DNA from: Acidobacteria bacterium Mor1
GTDB lineage: Bacteria > Acidobacteriota > Polarisedimenticolia > Polarisedimenticolales > Polarisedimenticolaceae
Reading direction: 5' to 3'
NCBI GenBank assembly: GCA_001664505.1
Contig: CP011806.1
Span: 4,842,494-4,906,493, forward strand
DNA length: 64,000 nucleotides
Below are positions 44,756 to 52,345 of the stretch, in pieces. Position 1 is the stretch's first letter. Every line of letters starts with the position of its first letter. The notes beneath the pieces were generated by a model, which was not told where the DNA came from, made no database searches, and saw only the letters and a program-made list of their open reading frames with translations. A program made the position numbers and the translations under genes.

Positions 44756-45958
44756 GTGAAGTCCAGCGACGTGAAGTCCGACGACGTCCACGTCGTCGAA
44801 GCCGACGGCCGCCAATACATCCTGGTGGGCACCGCCCACGTCTCCCAGGAATCGGCGGACCTCGTCCGTGAGGTGATCGAGCGTGAGCAGCCCGACGTGG
44901 TCTGCGTCGAGCTCGACGAGCAGCGCTACAAGGCGTTGACCGAAAAGAGCCGCTGGGAAAACCTCGACATCAAGCAGGTGATCAAGCAGAAGCAGCTGCC
45001 GACGCTGATCGTCAACCTGATGCTCTCTTCCTACCAGAAGCGTCTGGGCGGCAAGCTCGGCGTGCTGCCCGGGACCGAGCTGCTCGAGGCGACCAAAGTG
45101 GCCAAGGAGCAGGACATCCCCTTCGAGCTCTGCGACCGCAACGTGCGTACCACCATGTTGCGGGCCTGGAACTCGATGTCCTTCTGGAAGAAGAACAACC
45201 TGCTCGCCGCGGTGGTGGCCTCGATGCTCTCCAAGGATGAACTGTCCGAGGAAGAGCTGCGCCAACTCCGCCAGCAGGACGTGCTGTCGGAGATGATGAA
45301 CGAGCTGGCCACGGCGATGCCCAACCTCAAGCGAGTACTGATCGACGAGCGGGACGTGTACCTCGCCGAGAAGATCCGCCGGGTCAAGGGGCAGAGGATC
45401 GTCGCGGTGGTCGGTGCCGGCCACGTCGAGGGCATGAAGAAGATGCTGCTCGAGGGGGGCGACCCGGTCGACCTGGCGACCATCGAAGAGATCCCGAAGA
45501 AGTTCCCGCTGGCCAAGGTGATCGGCTGGGCGGTGCCGGTGATCATCGTCGCCGCCCTCGGTTGGATCGGATACACCAAGGGTTCCGACGCCATGGGGGA
45601 GAACGCGCTCTTCTGGGTCGCGGTCAACGGTGTGCCCGCCGCCATCGGCGCTCTGGTCGCCCTGGCTCATCCGCTGACGATCCTGATCGCGCTACTCGCC
45701 GCTCCGATTACCAGCCTGACGCCGGTGATCGGAGCGGGGTACGTCACCGCCTTCGTGCAGGCCTGGTTCAGTCCGCCCAAGGTGCGGGACTTCCAGACCG
45801 TCGCCGACGAGATGGGCAAGGCCGGCAACTGGTGGAAGAACCGGTTGCTCAAGGTGTTCCTGGCCTTCATCCTGCCGACTCTGGGCAGCCTGCTCGGCAC
45901 CTACGTCGGCCTGGCCAAGATCCTCGGGGCTGCCGCAGGCGGGTCCAGCGGCTCCTGA
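44756..45958 (+). CDS. TraB/PrgY family membrane protein
   Basis: A 400-aa member of the TraB/PrgY (pheromone shutdown) family, related to TIKI-type proteases. The N-terminal domain has VGTAHVSQES (GTxH) and VVGAGHVEGM (GxGH), the conserved His motifs, plus CVELDEQRY. About four hydrophobic helices follow from residue 260. The annotated GTG has no SD. An AGGAGG lies 45-60 bp upstream, 7 nt before an in-frame ATC at 44711, so translation may begin there at a non-standard codon. The 3' end overlaps the convergent kinase gene by 58 nt. Confidence 0.85.
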   Translation: MKSSDVKSDDVHVVEADGRQYILVGTAHVSQESADLVREVIEREQPDVVCVELDEQRYKALTEKSRWENLDIKQVIKQKQLPTLIVNLMLSSYQKRLGGKLGVLPGTELLEATKVAKEQDIPFELCDRNVRTTMLRAWNSMSFWKKNNLLAAVVASMLSKDELSEEELRQLRQQDVLSEMMNELATAMPNLKRVLIDERDVYLAEKIRRVKGQRIVAVVGAGHVEGMKKMLLEGGDPVDLATIEEIPKKFPLAKVIGWAVPVIIVAALGWIGYTKGSDAMGENALFWVAVNGVPAAIGALVALAHPLTILIALLAAPITSLTPVIGAGYVTAFVQAWFSPPKVRDFQTVADEMGKAGNWWKNRLLKVFLAFILPTLGSLLGTYVGLAKILGAAAGGSSGS

Positions 45959-47418
45959 TCCTCTTCGAGCCGGTCCTGCACCTCCCGTTCGAGCAGTAGC
46001 AACATTCCGCCGCTACGCGTGGGCGCGTGACGTCGCGCAGCCTTGCGAGCCAACCGGCGAACCACCTGGCGGCAGAGGGTGTCTTCCAACGCGGGCCGCG
46101 TGACCTCCAGCACCATCGCCCGCCGGCGCGATGCCTCGAGGATGAACGCGGCGACACCCCCGGCGAGTTCCTCGTGGGATGCCCGCGCCTTCCGACCCGG
46201 AGAGCGCAGCGCGGCGGTGGACCAGACCGGAACGCCCCCCAGAAGTTCGAGGGGTAGCCCGGCATCGAGCCGATGCCGCCGGACCAGCCGCCGCGCCGCG
46301 GCACCTCGCTGCAGCAGCAGGCGCAGCACCAGTCGACCCAGGCCATGGCATCCGTCGGCTCGCCCCAGGCGGCAGGCCTGAAGCCCGTGAATACCGGCGA
46401 GGATGCGTGCCTCCTCGACGACCTTGCGAGCGCGGGTGGCCGAACTCTCGAGGGTCACCACCCGGCATGCACCGAGGCGAACGGCATCGACGGCCAATCG
46501 CAACGCGGCCCGGTCGGCCATGCCTGCCGGGCGCCCGATCGACGGGGCGGGGCCGGGCGGCCGCACGCCGAGTTCGGTCAGGGCGGCTCCGGCGTCGGCC
46601 GGGCGTTCATCCCGCTGCCGCGCCATCAGCGACTGGATCAAGCGTGCCAGCCGCTCGCCCAGTTCCGGCCGGTAGCCTCTCGGGTCAGGCACCTCGCCGG
46701 ATAGGTGCCAGCGCACCACCTCGTCGGGGGTGAGCACCGGTTGAGGCAGGTGTCCCGTCGCCAGCAGGAACAGCAGGATGCCCAGGCCGTAAAGATCGGT
46801 GCGGCCGTCGACGGCTCCTCCGGTGATCGCCTCGGGGGCGACGTAGGGCAGGGAGCCGCTGAGCCTTCCGGGATCCTCCCGCAGCCCCTGGCGTTCGGCC
46901 AGGCCGAAGTCGGTCAGCTTGACCCGCCCGGGTCCGATGCGCGTCGGCCCGACCCGGCGGCCGGAGACCAGCACGTTGGCCGGCTTGAGGTCCCGGTGCA
47001 CCAGCCCCGCCTGATGCACGTGGTGCAGGCCCAGCAAGATCCGCCGCGCCAGCTCTTCCAACGCGCGACCGGGCACCTCACCGGGGCGCAGCGCCTGATG
47101 AGCCGGCTTGCCCGGGAAGTACTCCATCACCAGGTAGGGCGCGCCTTCGGGGATCGGACCGGCGGCTGCATGTTCGAGACCGAGGACCTGCACGATGTTG
47201 GGATGGCGCAGCCCGGTCCACGCCGCGAACTCACCGGAGAGCGGATGGCCGGGGCCCGCAGGCGCCGGTTCGTCCAGCACCTTCAACGCCACGTCCCGGT
47301 GAGTCACCCGGTCGTAGGCCCGGTAGACCGAACCCATGCCTCCATGACCCACGGCCTCGAGCACCAGGAAGCGTTGATCCTGTAGCGGTCCACTCGCAGA
47401 CACGGCGAGTCCCTGCAC
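45901..47418 (-). CDS. Ser/Thr protein kinase with degenerate ATPase-like tail
   Basis: A 505-aa protein. Residues 14-275 are a complete Hanks-type kinase: Gly loop GHGGMGSVYRA, Lys46, HRDLKPANVL (Asp143), DFGLAE (Asp170) and APEAITGGAVDGRTDLYGLG. The remaining part begins IGRPAGMADRAALR, like the FVGR start of AAA_16/STAND ATPases in large bacterial kinases. The Walker A position is occupied by LESSATRARK and the region is only about 200 residues, so ATP hydrolysis there is unlikely. The GTG at 47418 is preferred to one at 47442 because AAGGGGGG precedes it. No transmembrane segment is seen. Confidence 0.88.
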   Translation of the reverse strand: MQGLAVSASGPLQDQRFLVLEAVGHGGMGSVYRAYDRVTHRDVALKVLDEPAPAGPGHPLSGEFAAWTGLRHPNIVQVLGLEHAAAGPIPEGAPYLVMEYFPGKPAHQALRPGEVPGRALEELARRILLGLHHVHQAGLVHRDLKPANVLVSGRRVGPTRIGPGRVKLTDFGLAERQGLREDPGRLSGSLPYVAPEAITGGAVDGRTDLYGLGILLFLLATGHLPQPVLTPDEVVRWHLSGEVPDPRGYRPELGERLARLIQSLMARQRDERPADAGAALTELGVRPPGPAPSIGRPAGMADRAALRLAVDAVRLGACRVVTLESSATRARKVVEEARILAGIHGLQACRLGRADGCHGLGRLVLRLLLQRGAAARRLVRRHRLDAGLPLELLGGVPVWSTAALRSPGRKARASHEELAGGVAAFILEASRRRAMVLEVTRPALEDTLCRQVVRRLARKAARRHAPTRSGGMLLLLEREVQDRLEEDQEPLDPPAAAPRILARPT

Positions 47419-47617
47419 GTCATCCCCCCTTCTTGTGTTCACTGACCCGTGATGCCGAGCCCGCGGTCGCGGTGCGTCCGGCGCTCCGAACTTAAGCCGA
47501 CGTAGCGGCGGCGATCAACGGTGGCGCGGTAGCTGCGTTGCGGCGTGATCGACCTCGAGTTGTCCCTCGGGAACACAGCCTGTAGGGTGGTTCCGCAATG
47601 CCGAAGAGGAGATGCCT

Positions 47618-48685
47618 GTGACCCCGTTGTCGACCGTTTTGCACCGCATGCGTTGGCTGCTGGCAGCCGTCCTGCTCTGCGCCGCTGCGCCCGCCTGGGC
47701 CATCGTGCCTGCCGAGCACGAGCTACCCCGCATCGCCGCCGAATGGACCGAGCGGATGCGCGGCATCCAGGTCGATCTCCCCGACGCCAGCCGTGCCTAC
47801 CTGGTCGCGCCCAAGGAGGGTGCCGAGGATCTCCCGGTGATCCTCGACGAGAAGCGGGTGCTCCAGTGCGTCGAGACCCTGCACGAGGGAGAGCTGTTCC
47901 CCGCAGCGTGGCTGGTCGTCCAGCAGGATCAGACCGACTACGACCTGATGCTGCGGGTGACCCTCGACGAAATGGGCGGCATCCGCACGCCGGACATCCG
48001 CTTCACCACGCCGACCCGTGAGTGGGAGATCAAGGACATCAAGACCTTCGTGCGGCGGGTCACCGGCAAGCGCCCGCCTCGCGCCGGCGCCCGGCGACTG
48101 GCGGTGCACCGCTTCGCCTCGCGCATCGTGACCACCTTCGTGCATCAAGGTTCCCGCAAGGACCGGGATACCGGCGGCCTGGCGGCGCTGCTCCCCGAGG
48201 GCTCGCTCATTCGCGAGGCGGTCAGCGTGCGCTTCCGCGAGCAGGGGCTGACCGTGGCGTTGGTGTTGCGCGACGCGGAGTTCGTGCCGTCGACCTGCGA
48301 CGCATGCGACTCCGGCCTGTTCGGTCACCACGACCGGGGCGCGGCGGAGCTGGTGCTGACCGATCAGGAACGGGTGCTGGATCGCCTGGAGCTCGGCGAC
48401 CTGCTCGGCGATCCGCGTCCGCGGATTCCCCGCTACACCTGTCTGGAAGGGGACGGCGAGCTGGTCAAGAACCAGGAGTCGCTGTGGTCCAAGGTGAGCA
48501 AGCGCGCGTCGGTAGAGCTTTTGGAGCCGGTCGACGCCGATGGCGACGGCAAGGCGTTGGAGGTTGTGATCCCCGGCGAGGTGCTTGCGTGCTCTGACTA
48601 CCGCGCGGCGATCCTCGCCGTGTACCTCGCGGCCGACGGTCCGCGTCTACGCTTTCACAGTTACGAAGACCGCCCGCTGCCCTAG
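47618..48685 (+). CDS. Secreted protein of unknown function
   Basis: A 355-aa exported protein. The signal peptide runs to about AAAPAWA-IV. No family is recognised. A CDAC motif lies about two thirds along the chain and DADGDGKALEVVIPGE near the end resembles one calcium loop. The GTG at 47618 is favoured over the ATG two codons earlier because GAGGAG then has normal spacing. Codon use is typical of the genome. The gene is divergent from the kinase, with about 200 bp between. Confidence 0.72.
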   Translation: MTPLSTVLHRMRWLLAAVLLCAAAPAWAIVPAEHELPRIAAEWTERMRGIQVDLPDASRAYLVAPKEGAEDLPVILDEKRVLQCVETLHEGELFPAAWLVVQQDQTDYDLMLRVTLDEMGGIRTPDIRFTTPTREWEIKDIKTFVRRVTGKRPPRAGARRLAVHRFASRIVTTFVHQGSRKDRDTGGLAALLPEGSLIREAVSVRFREQGLTVALVLRDAEFVPSTCDACDSGLFGHHDRGAAELVLTDQERVLDRLELGDLLGDPRPRIPRYTCLEGDGELVKNQESLWSKVSKRASVELLEPVDADGDGKALEVVIPGEVLACSDYRAAILAVYLAADGPRLRFHSYEDRPLP

Positions 48686-49192
48686 TTGCCGGTGGAGAGG
48701 CACGTTATCCGGTTCGCGGTGCTCATTGTGCTCGGCATGACTTGTGGCTGCAGGTCCGAGGATTCCGAAGCCTTTCATCCGGAAAACACCAATCCGTGTC
48801 AGGGGATCGAAAGTCAGCGGGTGCTCATCGAGACAGACCGCTCGTGCTCTGAAATGATCCAGGGGATTGTCTGTGGCGTGCAAGAGACCTCCGTCGAACT
48901 TCAGTTCGATGTCGAAGGAGTGGAGCCGGAGGAGATTCGTTTCTTCGATTGGCCCGAAGGGGACGGTGCTGAGATCGAGCGCGAGGATGCTTCATGCCTC
49001 CGAGTGACCCACCACGCAGCTCTTCCCGAGCAATGCGTCGACGAACGCATCGTCGTGGACGCACTTGTCTTTCCGAAGGAAATCTACGCATGGGCGCCCG
49101 GTTGCAGGCAAGCCGCGTATTGCGTGCTGCCGGACCAGGACACCCTACGGGTGAACCTGAAGTGCTCCGGTGACGGACCCACGGCACCGTGA
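48686..49192 (+). CDS. Small lipoprotein of unknown function
   Basis: A 168-aa protein beginning at a TTG that directly follows the previous stop codon, so coupling to the upstream gene is likely. A short signal sequence ends in a lipobox-like GMTCGC. The mature part is acidic with six or more Cys residues (NPCQG, RSCSEM, VCGVQ, SCLRV, QCVDE, CRQAAYCVL), probably disulfide-bonded. GC content is lower than in the upstream gene. No family is recognised. Confidence 0.6.
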   Translation: MPVERHVIRFAVLIVLGMTCGCRSEDSEAFHPENTNPCQGIESQRVLIETDRSCSEMIQGIVCGVQETSVELQFDVEGVEPEEIRFFDWPEGDGAEIEREDASCLRVTHHAALPEQCVDERIVVDALVFPKEIYAWAPGCRQAAYCVLPDQDTLRVNLKCSGDGPTAP

Positions 49193-49260
49193 TCGGGCAG
49201 CCTCTCCGGCTCGGGCCTGCCCGCAAGAGGGTGGATCAGGTTGGCTCAAGGTTTGTGTGC

Positions 49261-49273
49261 TATATTTTAGTAC
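49261..49273 (+). promoter_or_regulatory. Leaderless promoter and operator-like dyad
   Basis: TATATT at 49261-49266 lies only 7 nt before the ATG at 49274, so the message would be leaderless or nearly so. The surrounding GTGCTA-TATTT-TAGTAC is an imperfect palindrome and could be the operator of the HTH protein it precedes. Confidence 0.5.
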
Positions 49274-49651
49274 ATGAGATTGGCCCACGAAAAGGTCCGT
49301 GAGATCGCCCGGCAGAAGGGCACGACCCTCGCCGCTTGTCTGAGAGACGCGGGTGTCAGCCGCACTGCCTATTACTCACTTGTACGCAAGGACAGCGTGC
49401 TCCCCAAGAGTTGCCACGCGGTGGCCGATGCCTTGGGGGTTCCCGTGACTTCCATTCTCGAAGAACCTGTCGTTCCGCTTTCCCAAGAAGTCATCGAGGC
49501 GAGGCTGGAGGAGGCACGCGCCGTGTGTGCGGAGTTCCCCGAGGCGAACTTCGAGAACATCTGGCACGTGCTCACTCTCGAGCAGCTCACGCCGCTAGAG
49601 CGCCTCAATCGGAGTTTGATGCGTGGCCGACGCGTCGCTGTTCAGCGATAG
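49274..49651 (+). CDS. HTH (Cro/C1-like) protein, putative antitoxin
   Basis: A 125-aa protein. Residues 5-65 form a Cro/C1-type HTH (VREIARQKGTTLAACLRDA, GVSRTAYYSLVR, SCHAVADALGVPVTSILEE). The C-terminal half is helical and acidic (VIEARLEEARAVCAEFPEANF). It overlaps the downstream nucleotidyltransferase gene by 29 nt, an arrangement typical of toxin-antitoxin or phage-defence pairs. Transcription likely starts at or next to its ATG, with an operator-like palindrome at the promoter, suggesting autoregulation. Confidence 0.75.
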   Translation: MRLAHEKVREIARQKGTTLAACLRDAGVSRTAYYSLVRKDSVLPKSCHAVADALGVPVTSILEEPVVPLSQEVIEARLEEARAVCAEFPEANFENIWHVLTLEQLTPLERLNRSLMRGRRVAVQR

Positions 49652-50096
49652 GGAGCAGGCGCTGCTCGAAGCTCTCTCCGAAGCCGGGGTTGAGTTCATG
49701 GTCGTCGGCATGGCGGCGGCTTCGCTTCATGGTGTGCCTGCAGTCACCGAGGACATCAATCTCTGGTTCTCGGACCTGTCAGATCCGCAGCTGTTGGTGG
49801 CGTTGAAGCGAGTCGGCGCAACCTACGTGGCACCTTCAGTCTCCAACCCGCCCCTCCTGGTTGGAGGCAGCGCGGAACTTTTCGACGTGGTGACCCACAT
49901 GCACGGCCTGGAGTCGTTCGAGAAGGAGCGGGCCCGCTCCAGTGCGGTAAGCCTCGGGCGTGTCGAAGTGCAGGTGCTTTCCCTCGAGCGCATCATAGCC
50001 AGCAAGCGCGCTTCGAACCGTCCCAAGGACCGCGCCATTCTTCCGGTGTTGGAAGACGCGCTTCGTTTGAAGCGATCGCGAGAGCGCCGCGACTGA
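49623..50096 (+). CDS. Minimal nucleotidyltransferase-like protein (DUF6036/AbiEii-like)
   Basis: A 157-aa protein of the MNT superfamily: VEFMVVGMAAASLHGVPAVTEDINLWF matches the (G)G-x-A...hG...R-x-T-x-D-h-D-hW pattern, but the second Asp of the metal pair reads Asn (EDIN) and the Gly-Gly pair reads Gly-Met. It may therefore be inactive as a transferase or use other residues. The tail LERIIASKRASNRPKDRAILPVLEDALRLK is conserved in DUF6036/AbiEii-like proteins. The GTG start has GGAG 8 nt upstream and lies inside the HTH gene. Probable partner in a toxin-antitoxin-like pair. Confidence 0.75.
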   Translation: MADASLFSDREQALLEALSEAGVEFMVVGMAAASLHGVPAVTEDINLWFSDLSDPQLLVALKRVGATYVAPSVSNPPLLVGGSAELFDVVTHMHGLESFEKERARSSAVSLGRVEVQVLSLERIIASKRASNRPKDRAILPVLEDALRLKRSRERRD

Positions 50097-50112
50097 GCTG
50101 CTGTCCCGCGAG

Positions 50113-50910
50113 CTAGCTTGACGGTCCCGGGATGTGCACCGAGCGCATCATCGTCTCGAACGCCGCCTCGTTGGCGTCCACCGTCGCTGCCGGTCCGGTG
50201 AACTTGTAGAACCAGAAGGCGTCGGCGCCCCGGGCGATACCGCCGAGGAGCGCGTAGTTCTCGAGGCTCTGGGTCGAGCCCATCATCGCCATGCCGCCGG
50301 AGTAGGTGCCGCGAGTGCGCACCACCAGCGCGTCGACCTTGCCCCCTTCGAGCCGGTCGACGCTCATCGCCTGGACCGGATCGGAGCCGTCGGGCTGGCT
50401 GAACTGCTGGGCCCAGCGCACGGCGTTGGCCTGAGGGTCGCCCCCCTGGCCGGGGCCGAAGTAGAACACGACGCATTCACCGTCGCCGCCGGGGCCGGGG
50501 ACCTTGTACTGGGCGTAGCGCATCGAAGAGGCCGGCTCGACCTGCTCCCAGCCTTGCGGGATGTCCCAGCGCAGCGCCATGCCGCTGCCGGGAGACTGGA
50601 CGCTGATGTCCATGCCGCTGCCGCTCTGGCCGCCGATGGGCGGATGACCCTGGGGCAGCTTCTCGTCGCCGGGGATTTCCAGGGTGCGGGAGTTGCCGCC
50701 GTCGCCGCGGGAAGCGGCGTTGGCCTGGGGCTGTGCGGGCGGCTGTTTCGAGGGCTGGGAGCCGGACCCGGGCTGGGGCGCCGGCGCCGACTGGGCCGGG
50801 TTGCCCTGGTCATCGGCGAAAGCACTCTTGTTCGGCTCACCGGAGCCGCAACCGGCGAGACAGAGGGTCAGGACGGCCAGACTGGCCAGGGCCGCGCGGG
50901 ACTTGGTCAT
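50113..50910 (-). CDS. Lipoprotein of unknown function
   Basis: A 265-aa lipoprotein. The signal peptide ends in the lipobox LCLAGC, followed by a Pro/Gln/Gly-rich disordered linker (about 30-85) and a globular domain of about 170 residues. The domain contains LRWDIPQGWEQVEPASSMRYAQYKVPG and WFYKFTGPAATVDANEAAFETMMRSVHIPG, a pattern seen in small secreted beta-sandwich proteins of unknown role. The start (50910) has AAGGAGATGTG. It is convergent with the nucleotidyltransferase gene, 16 bp between stops. Confidence 0.75.
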   Translation of the reverse strand: MTKSRAALASLAVLTLCLAGCGSGEPNKSAFADDQGNPAQSAPAPQPGSGSQPSKQPPAQPQANAASRGDGGNSRTLEIPGDEKLPQGHPPIGGQSGSGMDISVQSPGSGMALRWDIPQGWEQVEPASSMRYAQYKVPGPGGDGECVVFYFGPGQGGDPQANAVRWAQQFSQPDGSDPVQAMSVDRLEGGKVDALVVRTRGTYSGGMAMMGSTQSLENYALLGGIARGADAFWFYKFTGPAATVDANEAAFETMMRSVHIPGPSS

Positions 50911-51038
50911 CACATCTCCTTGAGGCATGCCTCTACTCTAGCAGCGCTCGGAGGGGGAGGCCGGAGACCCCGCGGGCCCGGTTTCCGACCGGCTCGGGCC
51001 GGAATCCGGCCTCGGCCCGCAGACGCCCGCCCCGAGGC

Positions 51039-52112
51039 CTAGCCCAGGGCCGCCAGCTTGACCGCTCGGGGAGCGTCCGGTTCTTCCGGCGGCGGCGGTA
51101 CCGGGTCCTCGCCGTCCACCAGCCAGCGGCAAAGCGCCTCGACGGCGGGTTGGTCGGCACGGCAGAGCCAGGATTCCAGCTCGTCCCGGGGGTCCTCCCC
51201 CCACTCCCTGGGATCGTCGGAGTTGACCGCCTCGAGCCCGGCGCCGTGGCGGTAGCGGCGGAAGAAATCCTGGTGAAACACCACGAAGCGCCGCACCCGC
51301 TCCCGGCCCCGCTCGTCGTCGCCGTGGAGCTCGAAGCAGAGCTCGACGTAGCGCTTGAGCATCGCCAGCCGCTCCTCGGGGGTCGGCAGGATGTCCCGCT
51401 CCTCGGCGAACTCCCGGAAGATCCAGGGTTTGGCCAGGCCCCAGCGGCCGATCATCACCGCCGCACAGCCGGTTTCTTCCAGCCGCGCCTTGGCGTCTCG
51501 CCAGGTCAGGATGTCGCCGTTGCCGATGACCGGCACGCTCAACTCCTCGACCAGTTGTTTGACCGCCGACCAGTCGGCGGGGCGGCGGTAGCGCTGGGCG
51601 CGGCTGCGGCCATGGAGGGCGACGGCGGCGGCGCCCCCTTCCTGGGCGGCGCGGGCGACCTTGAGGAAGGTCGGCTTCTCCGACGACCATCCCAGGCGCA
51701 GCTTGACGGTGATCGGCACGTCCACCGCCGAGGTCATCGCCTCGACCAGTTTGCCGACCCGGCCGGCGCGCTGCAGCAACGCCGCGCCGAAGCCCCGCCG
51801 GGTCGCCTCGTCGATGGGGCAACCCAGGTTGATGTCGATGTAGTCGGCGCCCCGGTCGACGGCGATGCGCGCCGCTTCGGATAGCGCATCGGCGTGTTTG
51901 CCTGCGAGCTGCACCCCGAAGGTTTTCTCATCGGGGTGCCGGCGCAGCAGCGCCAGCTCCGCCTTGGAGCCCTTGTTCACCTTGTGGGCGAAGGCCATCT
52001 CGCCGACGCACACTTCGGCGTTCCGTTCGGCGATCAGCCGGCGGAAGGGCAGATCGGTTCCCCGGGTCATGGGCGCCATGACCAGCCGGCCGTCGATCTT
52101 CGAGGCGATCAT
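51039..52112 (-). CDS. dus: tRNA-dihydrouridine synthase
   Basis: A 357-aa FMN-dependent enzyme that reduces uridine to dihydrouridine in tRNA. Family motifs are MAPMTRGTDLPFR at the start, ADYIDINLGCPIDEATRRGFGAALLQ, the VKLRLGW strand, LHGRSRAQRYRRPADW and VPVIGNGDILTWRDAK, with the C-terminal helical domain present. NLGCPIDEATRRGFG is closer to the Dus3 style than to DusB. The ATG overlaps the xseB stop by 4 nt, so it is the last gene of the xseA-xseB-dus operon. Confidence 0.92.
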   Translation of the reverse strand: MIASKIDGRLVMAPMTRGTDLPFRRLIAERNAEVCVGEMAFAHKVNKGSKAELALLRRHPDEKTFGVQLAGKHADALSEAARIAVDRGADYIDINLGCPIDEATRRGFGAALLQRAGRVGKLVEAMTSAVDVPITVKLRLGWSSEKPTFLKVARAAQEGGAAAVALHGRSRAQRYRRPADWSAVKQLVEELSVPVIGNGDILTWRDAKARLEETGCAAVMIGRWGLAKPWIFREFAEERDILPTPEERLAMLKRYVELCFELHGDDERGRERVRRFVVFHQDFFRRYRHGAGLEAVNSDDPREWGEDPRDELESWLCRADQPAVEALCRWLVDGEDPVPPPPEEPDAPRAVKLAALG

Positions 52113-52345
52113 GCCGAGGGGGATCCCTCGCCGTCGATCTCTTCCCGTTCGAGCTGTTCGGTGATGGTCTTCACCTGGAGCTCCGCCGAGCGGATCTTGT
52201 CGCGGCAGAGGTGGACCAGGCCGGCCGCTTCGCGGACCAGTCCCGAGAGTTCGTCGATATCGACTTCACCCTCTTCGATCTTCTTCAGGATTTCTTCCAG
52301 TCGCGCCGCGGCCTCGCCGTAGCGCATGTCCTTGGACTCGCTCAT
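52109..52345 (-). CDS. xseB: Exodeoxyribonuclease VII small subunit
   Basis: A 78-aa, helical protein with the XseB pattern YGEAAARLEEILKKIEEGEVDIDELSGLVREAAGLVHLCRDKI. It binds the large subunit to form the single-strand-specific exonuclease VII. The start codon directly abuts the xseA stop (TAG-ATG) and its stop overlaps dus by 4 nt. Length and motifs are normal. Confidence 0.95.
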   Translation of the reverse strand: MSESKDMRYGEAAARLEEILKKIEEGEVDIDELSGLVREAAGLVHLCRDKIRSAELQVKTITEQLEREEIDGEGSPSA

